This document shows, piece after piece, positions 1-9,903 of a stretch of DNA of 64,000 bases. The stretch comes from Gillisella vitis (lineage in GTDB: Bacteria > Pseudomonadota > Alphaproteobacteria > Rhizobiales > Rhizobiaceae): contig NZ_LMVL02000004.1 in NCBI RefSeq assembly GCF_001541345.2, positions 496,001 through 560,000 on the forward strand, given 5' to 3'. Every line of letters starts with the position of its first letter. Within the stretch, counting starts at the first letter, position 1. The position numbers and the translations under genes are program-made. The notes beneath the pieces were generated by a model. The model was not told the DNA's origin, did no database searches, and saw nothing but the letters and a program-made list of their open reading frames with translations.

Positions 1-1
1 G

Positions 2-460
2 GAACCGCTGGATCTTGCCCACCGCACCAGCCTGCGCGACCGGCTGGAGGCCCGGCTGGCACTGGATGTCGAGGGAGCAAGGCTGGCCTCCGTCAGGGCA
101 AGACCCGCCACGATCAGGCAATTGCACGCCCTGCTGGACCAGCGCGGCCATTCCGGCGCCGATCCCGATCGTCATGCTTTCATTGCCCGCGATCTGGCCT
201 TTCATCGGGCGGTGATCGCCGCATCGGAAAACGCCGCCATGCTGGAGCTTTACGAGTTTTTCACCCGCTCTATGACCCAGACCATCGAAGCGACCACCGG
301 CGGCCTTTTGCCGGAACCGGACCTTAACGCCCACCGCGCCATTGTCGATGCCATTGCCAGCGGCGATCCCGGTCAAGCCGACAGTGCGGTGCGGGCCTTC
401 ATGCAGCCGATGCTTGCCTTTCTTGATGATATTGCCGCATCTGAAAGCCTTCGCCGATGA
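2..460 (+). CDS. GntR-family transcriptional regulator, FadR-like FCD domain (5' partial)
   Basis: The reading frame is open from base 2 to the stop at 460, so the gene begins outside the window and only its C-terminal part is visible. What remains is an all-helical FCD effector domain: an RDLAFHRAV segment and a later NAHRAIVDAI segment carry the Asp and His residues that in this family line a metal/ligand pocket. The N-terminal winged helix is not in the window. The last 4 nt (ATGA) overlap the start of the MFS transporter, so the two are probably co-transcribed and the regulator probably senses something related to the transported compound. Family is fairly certain; the ligand is unknown. 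Confidence 0.85.
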   Translation, partial: EPLDLAHRTSLRDRLEARLALDVEGARLASVRARPATIRQLHALLDQRGHSGADPDRHAFIARDLAFHRAVIAASENAAMLELYEFFTRSMTQTIEATTGGLLPEPDLNAHRAIVDAIASGDPGQADSAVRAFMQPMLAFLDDIAASESLRR

Positions 461-1737
461 CGAATGCCCATCCCCAGCTTGATCTTGGCGACGAATTGCT
501 GATCGATGCGCAGGCGGCAGATGCCCCTCTCCCACCTCAGTCATCAGGCCGGTCGCCTCTGTCGCGCATCGTGCTGGGCATCAGTCTGGTGTTGATTGCC
601 TTCAACCTGCGCCCGCTGTTTTCCAGCGCCTCGACGCTGCTGCCGGAAATACGCGACCAATTGGGTCTCTCCGTGCTGGGTGCCAGCCTGCTCACCACCC
701 TACCGGTGGTCTGCCTTGGGGTTTTCTCACCCCTGGCACCCCGACTTGGCGACCGCTATGGCGCGGAAAAGACCCTGCTAGTCGTCATGGCGTTTCTGGC
801 CATCGGCACCGCCCTGCGCGGCTTGTCCAGCCTTCCCGCCCTGTTTTTTGGGACGGCGCTTGCCGGTGCCTGTATCGCGGTCGGAAATGTTCTGCTGCCG
901 GGCCTGGTGAAACGCGATTTCCCTGATCGGGCCGCGTTGATGACCGGCTTTTATACCATGGCGCTCTGTGGTGGCGCGGCGGCCGCCGCCGGGCTGACCC
1001 TGCCGATCGAAGCGGCCAGTGGCGGCTCGCTGGCCATCGGCCTTGCCGCCTGGGCGCTTCCGGCTGCCGTGGTATTCCTGGTGTTTCTGCCGCAGGCCTT
1101 TTCCACTCATGCCGCCAGACCAGGATTCAAGGCCGAGGTAAAGGGTCTCTGGCGTGACCGGCTGGCCTGGAACGTGACGCTCTATACCGGGTTACAATCG
1201 GCGCTGGCCTATTGTGTGTTTGGCTGGCTGGTGCCGATCCTGCGCGAACGCGGCCTGGATGGGGTGACGGCAGGCGCGGTCGTCTCTGTCTCGGTCATGG
1301 TGCAGGCGGCAGCCTGTATTGTCGCGCCGCAGCTTGCCGTTCGCGGCAGGAACCAAAGCCTCGTCAACGCCACTGTAGCCATTCTCGCTGTTATCGCGCT
1401 GATCGGCCTGTTGTTTGCACCGCTTTCCACCCTGTGGATCTGGGCCGTTCTCCAAGGCATCGGCCAGGGCGGCCTGATCGCACTTGCCATGACCGCCATC
1501 GTGCTGCGCTCCGGCAGCCCGCAGATTGCCGCCCATCTCTCCGGCATGGCGCAATGCGTCGGCTACTGCCTGGCCGCTATTGGCCCGCTGCTCGTCGGGC
1601 TGATCCGTGGGTTCACAGGCAGTTTCGCCTGGGCCGCCCTGCTGTTTGTCGCCCTCGGGCTTGGCGCGGCCTGGAATGGCTGGCGGGCAGGCCGCGATTT
1701 GCGGGTCGATGTGGTGATCGACGAAAAACCTCATTGA
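457..1737 (+). CDS. MFS transporter, CynX/NimT (cyanate/nitroimidazole) type
   Basis: This 426-residue protein has about twelve hydrophobic segments after a 35-residue cytoplasmic N-terminus. The AFNLRP segment at the end of the first membrane helix, followed by an acidic periplasmic loop (LLPEIRDQLG), is typical of the CynX/YeaN branch of the major facilitator superfamily, small-anion or drug transporters of the inner membrane. The A motif is present as PRLGDRYGAEKT between helices 2 and 3. The start overlaps the upstream GntR-type regulator by 4 nt, an arrangement common for locally regulated transporters. The substrate cannot be read from sequence; no cyanase gene is nearby. Confidence 0.85.
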   Translation: MTNAHPQLDLGDELLIDAQAADAPLPPQSSGRSPLSRIVLGISLVLIAFNLRPLFSSASTLLPEIRDQLGLSVLGASLLTTLPVVCLGVFSPLAPRLGDRYGAEKTLLVVMAFLAIGTALRGLSSLPALFFGTALAGACIAVGNVLLPGLVKRDFPDRAALMTGFYTMALCGGAAAAAGLTLPIEAASGGSLAIGLAAWALPAAVVFLVFLPQAFSTHAARPGFKAEVKGLWRDRLAWNVTLYTGLQSALAYCVFGWLVPILRERGLDGVTAGAVVSVSVMVQAAACIVAPQLAVRGRNQSLVNATVAILAVIALIGLLFAPLSTLWIWAVLQGIGQGGLIALAMTAIVLRSGSPQIAAHLSGMAQCVGYCLAAIGPLLVGLIRGFTGSFAWAALLFVALGLGAAWNGWRAGRDLRVDVVIDEKPH

Positions 1738-1767
1738 CACCAAATGGTTAAATCGGAACAGTAAAAG

Positions 1768-1792
1768 GACCTGCCATCGAAAATGGCAGGTC
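1768..1792. terminator. Hairpin after the MFS gene, possible terminator
   Basis: A perfect 10-bp inverted repeat (GACCTGCCAT / ATGGCAGGTC) with a CGAAA loop begins 30 nt after the MFS stop codon. On the + strand it is not followed by a T run. On the - strand it is followed by CCTTTTAC. It may act as a weak or bidirectional terminator. Confidence 0.4.
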
Positions 1793-1959
1793 GCATTCCA
1801 TGTGCGCGCCCTTCAATCATTGGATGGTCGTGGGGCCGTCGCAATGGTTTCAAGACAAGAATGTTTGAGCATTGTCTTTCCTTGGAATATGGGAATGGAC
1901 GAGACGTGGGCGGCTCGTCGCGACGCGCCGGTTGATTGACGGAAAGAGGGGCAATTGTC

Positions 1960-4900
1960 ATGGGTCTGCAAAGGATATTCGCCGGGACGGCGCTCGCCCT
2001 CCTGAGCTTCATGCTGCCAGCCTCCCTACAAACAGCGCTGGCGGCCGAAACCAACCGCAGCATCGCCTTGACCCAGGATGGCGATTACAGTGGCTTTGAC
2101 CTGCGCACCACGCAAAACGTCACTCTGGACCAATGCCAGGCAAGCTGTATCGATGACAAATCCTGCCGCGCTTTCACCTATAATATCAAGGCCCGCTGGT
2201 GCTTTCTGAAATCGGATTTCAACCAGGTCAGCCCCTTTGCAGGCGCCGTTGCCGGTAAGATCGTCACCAACACAACCGAGCCGGATGTCGGCGCGCCTGC
2301 AAAACTCGGCTTCATCTCCGATGGTCTGCGCGCACAAGCCAACGCGTTCAAAGCCCGGCTGGCACAGACGGCGGAACAGCCCGAACTCGGCCTCAACGGG
2401 CTGGTCGGTCGCGCCCATGCCAGCCTGTCGGCGGGCAAGGGCGCCGATGCCCTGGCCGGGTTTCTGGCCGCCACCCAGCTTTCCCCCGAGGATGCCAGCC
2501 TGTGGATCAGCGCCGCCCGTGCCGCCAACACCATCAAGGATGACCGCGCTTCTGCCAATCAGGGGCTTTATGCTGCCCTTCTCGGCTATGACCTGACCCG
2601 CAGCGCCAAGGAGCGAGCCGATGCGCTGGCTGTGCTGGCCAAGGCCCTGGAGAAAAACGAGAATTTCCGCGCGGCACTGAACGCCTACAAGGCCAGCCTC
2701 GAGCTTGTCGCCGATAAGTCTGTTCGCGCCGCCTATCTGGCGCTAAAAGCCACCAAGGGTTTTCGCATCACCGGCAATAGCGTCGATGCCGATGCCGCCA
2801 GCCCCCGCGCCTGCGTGCAATTTTCCGACCCGTTGATCAATCGCGGCACCGATTACACGTCCTTCGTCACCGTCAACGGCAAGCCCCCGAAGGTGCTGGA
2901 AGCCAAGGACAGCCAGCTTTGCGTCGAGGGGCTGGACTATGGCCAGCGCTATACGATTGGATTGCGCGAAGGCCTGCCCTCCTCCGTCGATGAACCGCTG
3001 GCGGCAAAGACCGATATCGACGTCTATATCCGCGACCGCAGCCCGACCGTGCGTTTTACCGGCGACCATTTCGTATTGCCGTCTGCGGCAAGGCGCGGCA
3101 TTCCGCTGGTCTCTGTTAACACCGACAGGGCCAATCTGAAGCTGTACCGGATCGGCGAACGGGCGATTGCGCCGCTGATGAGCAATTCGCAATTTCTCTC
3201 GCAGCTCAGCGGTTACGGTGCCGACCGGATCGAACAGGACAATGGCGAACTGGTCTGGCAAGGCTCTATCGACATTGAAAGCAGCCTGAACCGTGAAGTC
3301 ACCACCAGTTTTCCGGTGGACGAGGCTCTGCCGGAACGCAAGCCGGGCATCTATGTGCTGACGGCGTCCCCCAATGCCGGCAAAAGTGATGAATGGGAAG
3401 ACCGCGCCATCCAATGGTTCCTGGTTTCCGATATCGGCCTTTCCACCTTTGCCGGTACTGACGGGTTGAACGTATTTGCCCGCTCGCTGAACTCCGCCAA
3501 GCCAATCGCCGGTGTCGAGCTGAAACTGCTGGCCCGCAACAACGAAATCCTTGGCATCGCCACCACCGACGATCAGGGCCGGGCCACCTTTTCCGCCGGA
3601 CTGATGCGCTCTGGTGCGGCGCTAGCGCCTGCCGTTCTGACCGGCGAGCAGCCAGGCAAGGATTTCGTGTTCCTCGACATGACCAAGGCCGGTTTCGACC
3701 TGTCGGACCGCGGCGTCACCGGGCGCACCGCACCGGGCGCCATCGATATTTTCGCCTGGACGGAACGCGGCATCTACCGCCCCGGCGACACGGTGCATGT
3801 GAGCGCCCTTGCCCGCGACATCGGCGCGGAAGCCATCGACGGCCTGCCGCTGACCTTCATTTTCACACGGCCCGACGGCGTGGAATATCGCCGCATGGTC
3901 AGCACCGGCGCTGGTCTTGGCGGTCATACCGTGGATCTGGCGCTGGACACCTCGGTGATGCGCGGCACCTGGACGCTGGGCATCCATGTCGATCCGAAAA
4001 AACCGGCCATTGCTGAAAAGACCTTTCTGGTCGACGATTTCCTGCCCGACCGGATCGAATTCGACCTGAAACCGGCAGCAGACGTGCTGAAACCCGGCAT
4101 GCCGCTGTCGGTGGGTGTCGATGGCCGCTATCTCTACGGCGCACCGGCTGCTGGCCTGTCGCTGGAAGGCGACATGGTCATCAAGCCGACCCGCGCCCGC
4201 GACGACTTGCCCGGTTTCGTGTTCGGCCTTGCCGATGAAGAGGCCGGAGACAACAGCAGCCTGACGCTGGACGCGATCCAGCCGCTGGATGACAAGGGCC
4301 ATGGCAGCGTTGATCTTCAGGTCGATGACCTGCCCGCGACCACGCAGCTGTTGCAGGCGCAACTGTCCGTGCGCCTGAAGGAAGGCGGCGGTCGGGCCGT
4401 GGAGCGGCAACTGACGCTGCCTGTCCAGACCAGCCAACCGGCCATCGGCATCAAGCCGGAGTTTTCAGGCGAGCTTTCCGAAAACAGCACCGGCCATTTC
4501 CAGCTCATCGCGCTCGACGCTGACGGCAAGCCGCAGGCGCTTCCAGCTGCAAAGTGGAAATTGCTGAAACTGGAGCGCGATTACCAATGGTATCGCGATG
4601 GCAGCGCCTGGCGTTTCGAACCGATCACCACCACCAAGCTTGCCGCCAGCGGCACAGTCGATATCGGCACGGAGAAAACCGATCTGCCGATGCCGGTCGG
4701 CTGGGGCCGTTATCGGTTGGAAGTCGATGCGCCGACACCGAATGGCGCGGCCTCCAGCATCGAATTCAATGCAGGCTGGTTCGTAGAGGCTGGCTCGACC
4801 GAAACCCCGGACGCCCTGGAAATCGGCCTTGACAAGCCGGTCTACAAGATCGGTGAAACGGCAAAGCTGAAAGTCTCGTCGCGTTATGCCGGTGAGGTTC

Positions 4901-7509
4901 TGGTGACCATCGGCTCTGAAACCCTGATCGCAACGGAGACCGCCAGCATTGCCGCTACTGGCGGCGAGATCGATATTCCCGTGACCGACAATTTCGGCGC
5001 GGGTACCTATATCACCGCAACCCTTTATCGCCCGGGCGAAAGCCAGGAGAGCCGCATGCCGATGCGCGCCATCGGCGTCACCTGGCTGAGCGTCGATCCG
5101 GCCAACCGCAAGCTGGCCATCAAGCTCACCCCGCCACAGCAGATCGAGCCGCGCCGCAAGCTTACCGTGCCGATCAGCGTCACCGGTGGCGGCAATGACG
5201 CCTATGTTACCGTGGCGGCGGTGGATGTCGGCATTCTCAACCTAACCCGCTTTGAGACACCGGACCCGGATGGCTGGTATTTTGGCCAGCGCCGCTTGGG
5301 CATTGAAATGCGCGATCTCTACGGTCAGTTGATCGACGGATCGCTTGGCGCCATGGGCAAGCTGCGCACCGGCGGCGATGGCGGCATGATGGCCTTGCAG
5401 GCCAGCCCGCCCAAGGAAAAACTGGTCGCGCTGTTTTCCGGCCCTGTTCATCTCGACCATACCGGCAAGGCGCAGGTGGAGTTTGACATTCCGCAATTCA
5501 ACGGCACCGTGCGCCTGATGGCCGTCGCCTGGAACCGCACCGGTATCGGCCATGCGCAAACCGATGTGATTGTCCGCGACCCCGTGGTCATCACCGCCTC
5601 GCTGCCGCGCTTCCTCGCCCCCGGCGATCAGGCCCGGCTCCAACTCGATCTGGCCGCCACCGATGCGCCGGATGGAGATTACCTGTTGTCGCTGAAGGGC
5701 AATCCATCCGTGGAAATTGACCCTACCAAGGCGCAGATTCCGGTCACGCTAAAGGCAGGCGCGCGCACCAGCCTATCGATCGGGTTGAAGGGTCTTGCCC
5801 CCGGCGATGGCACGGTTTCCGTAGCGCTGACCTCTGTCGGAACGACTTCTACTGGTGAGAATAATGGTGCAGGAACCCCTGCCACAGGTACAAATACCGG
5901 GGAGGCAAAGAACACTGGGCTGTCGCTCACCCGGTCGCTGGACCTGCCGGTGCGCCCAGCCGCGCTACCTGTAACAACCCGGCGCGAATTGCCGCTGGCG
6001 GCTGGCAAAAGCCTGATCGTGGACGGTGATCTTCTGGCCGATAGCGTGCTGCAAGGCGCGTCGCTGAGCCTCTCGGTGTCACGCGGCGCCAATTTCGACA
6101 TTGCCGCCCTGCTGACCAGCCTTGACCGCTACCCCTATGGCTGCGCCGAACAGACCACCAGCCGGGCGCTGCCACTGCTCTATCTCAACGATCTCGCCAA
6201 TGTGGCCGGTCTGCCCAATGATGCCGATATCAACCGGCGCATTCAGGACGCTATCTACCGGGTGCTGTCCTATCAGGCGGCGCAAGGCAGTTTCGGCCTT
6301 TGGGCGCCCGGTTCGGAAGACCTGTGGCTGGACGCCTATGTCACTGACTTCCTGACCCGCGCCCGCGAAAAGGGTTTTGATGTCCCCGATGCCGCCCTGG
6401 TGCAGGCGCTGGACAATCTGGCCAACAAGCTCTCCTATGACACCGATGTCGAAGCGCAGGGCAATGAGATAGCCTATGCGCTCTATGTGTTGGCCCGCAA
6501 TCGCCGCGCCGCGATCAGCGACCTGCGCTATTATGCCGATACGATGCTGGACCGGTTCCCCACGCCACTGTCCAAGGCGCATCTGGCTGCGGCCCTGTCG
6601 CTCTATGGCGATCCGGTCAAGGCCGAGGCGATCTTCCGCACCGCAAGCGCTCAATCGCAGCAAGGCTCGATCACGCCAGTCAGTCTGGCACGGTCGGATT
6701 ACGGTTCGCAATTGCGCGACGGCGCGGCCATCCTGGCGCTGGCCGCCGAGGCCCGGCCCGTGCCGCCAATCATCCCGGCCCTCAGCAGGGCCGTACTGGA
6801 GGACTGGAAGCGCAAGTCCTATACAAGCACTCAGGAGGAAAGCTGGATGCTGCTGGCCGCCCGGGCGCTGGACAAAAGCGACGATGGCCTTGCCATGACC
6901 GTCAATGGCAGCCTGAAAACCGGCGGCTACCGGGCGAGGATCGAGGGCGAGGATCTGATGCATCAATCGGTCACATTGGAAAATACCGGCGCTGATCCGC
7001 TGACCGCAACTGTCACCACCGTGGCCGTGCCGAAATACCCGCTGCCAGCGGCCAGCGAAGGTTTCACCATCGAGCGCAGCTATTACACGCTGTCGGGCGA
7101 GAAGGTAAATATCAGCGAGGCGGCGCAGAACCAGCGTTATGTCGTAGTGTTGAAGGTCGCCCAGACTGCTATGGGAGAACCGAGCCTGCCAACGCAATTG
7201 CTGGTGACAGACCTCCTGCCAGCTGGCCTGGAAATCGACAATCCTTCACTGGTCGGCAGTGCTGATCTCGCAAATTTCGACTGGCTGGGCGAGACCAAAG
7301 CCGCCCATCTGGAATTCCGCGACGACCGCTTTGTCGCCGCCCTTGACAGCGCCAGCCAGGACAGTGGCGACATGGTTCTGGCCTATGTGGTGCGCGCCGT
7401 GACACCTGGTGTGTTCGACCATCCCGCCGCCAGTGTCGAGGACATGTATCGCCCGCAGCGCTATGCCCGTACCGCGACCGGGCGCGTGGAGGTCAAGGCA
7501 GAACAGTGA
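1960..7509 (+). CDS. Alpha-2-macroglobulin family protein with N-terminal PAN/Apple domain
   Basis: A very large exported protein (about 1849 residues). I prefer the ATG at 1960 over the in-frame TTG at 1936, because AGAGGGG sits just upstream and a signal peptide (ending near ALAAE) then starts the protein. Residues of about 45-100 form a Cys-rich PAN/Apple-like module. The rest matches bacterial alpha-2-macroglobulins (YfhM type): repeated beta-sandwich MG domains, a GIYRPGDTVHV segment, and the thioester motif YPYGCAEQ, with the Cys codon at 6142-6144. In this family the Cys-Gln thioester traps attacking proteases in the periplasm. It overlaps the penicillin-binding protein gene by 4 nt, the classic A2M-PBP1C pairing, which suggests protection or repair of the envelope after protease attack. 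Confidence 0.93.
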   Translation: MGLQRIFAGTALALLSFMLPASLQTALAAETNRSIALTQDGDYSGFDLRTTQNVTLDQCQASCIDDKSCRAFTYNIKARWCFLKSDFNQVSPFAGAVAGKIVTNTTEPDVGAPAKLGFISDGLRAQANAFKARLAQTAEQPELGLNGLVGRAHASLSAGKGADALAGFLAATQLSPEDASLWISAARAANTIKDDRASANQGLYAALLGYDLTRSAKERADALAVLAKALEKNENFRAALNAYKASLELVADKSVRAAYLALKATKGFRITGNSVDADAASPRACVQFSDPLINRGTDYTSFVTVNGKPPKVLEAKDSQLCVEGLDYGQRYTIGLREGLPSSVDEPLAAKTDIDVYIRDRSPTVRFTGDHFVLPSAARRGIPLVSVNTDRANLKLYRIGERAIAPLMSNSQFLSQLSGYGADRIEQDNGELVWQGSIDIESSLNREVTTSFPVDEALPERKPGIYVLTASPNAGKSDEWEDRAIQWFLVSDIGLSTFAGTDGLNVFARSLNSAKPIAGVELKLLARNNEILGIATTDDQGRATFSAGLMRSGAALAPAVLTGEQPGKDFVFLDMTKAGFDLSDRGVTGRTAPGAIDIFAWTERGIYRPGDTVHVSALARDIGAEAIDGLPLTFIFTRPDGVEYRRMVSTGAGLGGHTVDLALDTSVMRGTWTLGIHVDPKKPAIAEKTFLVDDFLPDRIEFDLKPAADVLKPGMPLSVGVDGRYLYGAPAAGLSLEGDMVIKPTRARDDLPGFVFGLADEEAGDNSSLTLDAIQPLDDKGHGSVDLQVDDLPATTQLLQAQLSVRLKEGGGRAVERQLTLPVQTSQPAIGIKPEFSGELSENSTGHFQLIALDADGKPQALPAAKWKLLKLERDYQWYRDGSAWRFEPITTTKLAASGTVDIGTEKTDLPMPVGWGRYRLEVDAPTPNGAASSIEFNAGWFVEAGSTETPDALEIGLDKPVYKIGETAKLKVSSRYAGEVLVTIGSETLIATETASIAATGGEIDIPVTDNFGAGTYITATLYRPGESQESRMPMRAIGVTWLSVDPANRKLAIKLTPPQQIEPRRKLTVPISVTGGGNDAYVTVAAVDVGILNLTRFETPDPDGWYFGQRRLGIEMRDLYGQLIDGSLGAMGKLRTGGDGGMMALQASPPKEKLVALFSGPVHLDHTGKAQVEFDIPQFNGTVRLMAVAWNRTGIGHAQTDVIVRDPVVITASLPRFLAPGDQARLQLDLAATDAPDGDYLLSLKGNPSVEIDPTKAQIPVTLKAGARTSLSIGLKGLAPGDGTVSVALTSVGTTSTGENNGAGTPATGTNTGEAKNTGLSLTRSLDLPVRPAALPVTTRRELPLAAGKSLIVDGDLLADSVLQGASLSLSVSRGANFDIAALLTSLDRYPYGCAEQTTSRALPLLYLNDLANVAGLPNDADINRRIQDAIYRVLSYQAAQGSFGLWAPGSEDLWLDAYVTDFLTRAREKGFDVPDAALVQALDNLANKLSYDTDVEAQGNEIAYALYVLARNRRAAISDLRYYADTMLDRFPTPLSKAHLAAALSLYGDPVKAEAIFRTASAQSQQGSITPVSLARSDYGSQLRDGAAILALAAEARPVPPIIPALSRAVLEDWKRKSYTSTQEESWMLLAARALDKSDDGLAMTVNGSLKTGGYRARIEGEDLMHQSVTLENTGADPLTATVTTVAVPKYPLPAASEGFTIERSYYTLSGEKVNISEAAQNQRYVVVLKVAQTAMGEPSLPTQLLVTDLLPAGLEIDNPSLVGSADLANFDWLGETKAAHLEFRDDRFVAALDSASQDSGDMVLAYVVRAVTPGVFDHPAASVEDMYRPQRYARTATGRVEVKAEQ

Positions 7510-9593
7510 TCCGGCGCGGCAAGACATTCGGTTTGGTGCTGCTGACCTGCCTGCTTTTGGGCGGGGCGGTCTGGCATGGGCTGAACCGGCTGGATGCGGC
7601 CTTCCCGCCGCCACTTGATGCGATCAGCCCGAATTCTGCGGAACTTCTGGATGCCGATGGTCAATTGCTGCGGGCCTTCACCTCGCAGGAGGGTCGCTGG
7701 CGGCTGAAAACCGTGGCCGCAGATGTCGATCCTTTGCTGGTGCGCATGCTGGTCGCCTATGAGGACCGGCGTTTCTATCAGCATTCCGGCGTCGATGGGC
7801 TAGCACTTGGTCGGGCGGCCCTTCAGCTCATTCGCCATGGCCGGATCGTGTCAGGTGCGTCAACGCTGTCCATGCAGGTGGCAAGGCTGATCGAACCTCG
7901 AAAATCACGCTCCTTTCTGGCCAAGACCCAGCAAGCGCTGCGCGCCATCCAGATCGAGCACCGGCTGGATAAGGCCGAAATTCTCGATCTCTACCTGACC
8001 CATGCACCCTACGGCGGCAATCTCGAAGGGGTGCGGGCGGCCTCGCTTGCCTATTTCGGCAAGGAGCCAAAACATCTGACGCCTGCGCAAGCGGCACTGC
8101 TGGTGGCCCTGCCGCAATTGCCGGAACGGCGACGGCCCGACCGCTTTGCCGATAACGCCCTTGCCGCCCGTGACCGGGTGCTGGCCCGCATGGAAAAAGC
8201 TGGTATTGTTTCTGCGCAGGACCGGCAATTGGCAAGCGCAGTGCCGATCCCGAAGACAAGGCTGGAGTTGCCGATGCTTGCCGCCCACGTCGGCGATGCA
8301 GAGCGACGCAAGCGGCCAGAAAACCTGACCTATCCGACCACACTCAAAAAAGACGTGCAGGCCGCGCTGGAAACCGTGGCGAGACAGGCGGCCCAACGGC
8401 TGCCTCCAAAGGTCTCGGTGGCAATTCTGGCTGCCGACATCCGCACCGGCGAGATCCTCGCCCGCGTCGGTTCCGCGTCCTATCTCGATGCCAGCCGCTC
8501 CGGCTGGATCGACATGACACGCATCAAGCGGTCGCCGGGCTCGACTCTGAAACCGTTGATCTACGGCCTGGCTTTTGAACAGGGTCTGATTGCCCAGGAT
8601 ACGGTGATCGAGGATCGTCCCGCCGATTTCGCCGGCTATCGGCCAAAAAATTTCGACATGCATTATCAAGGCGACGTCACAATCCGCGATGCCCTGCAAT
8701 TGTCGCTGAATGTGCCCGCGGTCCGCTTGCTGGAAGCGGTTGGCCCTTCGCAATTGCTTTCCCGGCTGAAACGAGCCGATATCAGGGTAGATCTGCCCAA
8801 GGCGGAAACGCCGGGGCTGGCCATCGCGCTTGGCGGCGCCGGTACGACGTTGAAGGATCTCGTTACGCTTTATGCCGCCCTTGCAAGGCAAGGCAGCGCC
8901 ATCAGGCTGCATGACTGCGCCATGCTCAGTAGCGCCCATGCCGAGCCCGGACGCCTGCTGGAACCGGCGGCAGCCTGGAACGTCACCGATATCCTATCCG
9001 GCGTCGCTCCGCCGCTTGGCGCGCTGACCGGACGGATCGCTTATAAGACCGGCACCAGCTACGGCTACCGCGATGGCTGGTCGATCGGTTATGATGGCCG
9101 AACGGTGATTGGGGTGTGGATCGGCAGGGCAGATAACAGTGCCATTCCCGGCCTGACCGGCTATGGCACCGCAGCCCCTGTGTTGTTTGAGGCTTTTGCC
9201 CGGTCCAAACTGCCGCAAGCTCCCTTGCCCGCACCGCCGGATGGTGCCTTGCGGATCGCCAAGAGCGATCTGACGCCCGGTCTCAGGCGCTTTTCACGCG
9301 ACGCCAGCGGCTTGATCGCCCTCAATGCCCGCGAAAAACCGCCGATGATCGTCTATCCACCGGAAGGCGCCCATGTGGAACTCGGCCGAACCGCCGATGG
9401 CGCGCAGCTGCCGCTGGTGTTGAAACTTCAGGCGGGCCGTGCGCCGTTCCGCTGGCTGGCCAATGGACAGGCCCTGCCGGATCTTGTCCGCACCCGCACC
9501 ACCCGCTGGATGCCTGATGGCAATGGTTACTCGACACTAACGGTGATCGATGCCAGCGGCCGCAGTGCCAGCGTCGGTATTTTCCTTCAATAA
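7506..9593 (+). CDS. pbpC: Penicillin-binding protein 1C (bifunctional transglycosylase/transpeptidase)
   Basis: This 695-residue protein is a class A penicillin-binding protein of the 1C type. A single N-terminal membrane helix (about residues 8-25) anchors it. The GT51 domain follows, with catalytic Glu86 in YEDRRFYQH. The transpeptidase domain has STLK (nucleophile Ser346), SLN within LQLSLNVPA, and KTGTS (514-518). A short beta-rich C-terminal domain typical of PbpC ends the protein. The GTG start overlaps the alpha-2-macroglobulin stop (GTGA), so the two are translationally coupled. All catalytic residues are present. Confidence 0.95.
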   Translation: MIRRGKTFGLVLLTCLLLGGAVWHGLNRLDAAFPPPLDAISPNSAELLDADGQLLRAFTSQEGRWRLKTVAADVDPLLVRMLVAYEDRRFYQHSGVDGLALGRAALQLIRHGRIVSGASTLSMQVARLIEPRKSRSFLAKTQQALRAIQIEHRLDKAEILDLYLTHAPYGGNLEGVRAASLAYFGKEPKHLTPAQAALLVALPQLPERRRPDRFADNALAARDRVLARMEKAGIVSAQDRQLASAVPIPKTRLELPMLAAHVGDAERRKRPENLTYPTTLKKDVQAALETVARQAAQRLPPKVSVAILAADIRTGEILARVGSASYLDASRSGWIDMTRIKRSPGSTLKPLIYGLAFEQGLIAQDTVIEDRPADFAGYRPKNFDMHYQGDVTIRDALQLSLNVPAVRLLEAVGPSQLLSRLKRADIRVDLPKAETPGLAIALGGAGTTLKDLVTLYAALARQGSAIRLHDCAMLSSAHAEPGRLLEPAAAWNVTDILSGVAPPLGALTGRIAYKTGTSYGYRDGWSIGYDGRTVIGVWIGRADNSAIPGLTGYGTAAPVLFEAFARSKLPQAPLPAPPDGALRIAKSDLTPGLRRFSRDASGLIALNAREKPPMIVYPPEGAHVELGRTADGAQLPLVLKLQAGRAPFRWLANGQALPDLVRTRTTRWMPDGNGYSTLTVIDASGRSASVGIFLQ

Positions 9594-9903
9594 CATTGAT
9601 TTTTCTTATATAGGAAAACATAATATACCCTTGATAAAAAGGGGAAAATGGCAAACTTAAGTCGATCTTAACAAACGCCCCCTAAAGTCATCGATTGACG
9701 ATGATGTCAGTTGACCGCCAGCGCCTGCACAATGACTGTGAGAGGTCTGACACGCTTCTGGACAGCGATGGCAGAGACTTGCCGCTCGAGACATGTCGTC
9801 CTTATCCGGAAATCGCTTTGCATTTGCTGCCTCAATCGCTCAGCCTAACGCGCCAAAGATGCGTATCCGGCCAGGCGACATGGCTTTGGAGAAGCTGGAC
9901 CCC

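Noticed and set aside
9793..9903. 37-codon N-terminal extension of the chemotaxis receptor
   Set aside because: Composition is not receptor-like, and the ATG at 9904 places the membrane helix correctly with a GGAG upstream.
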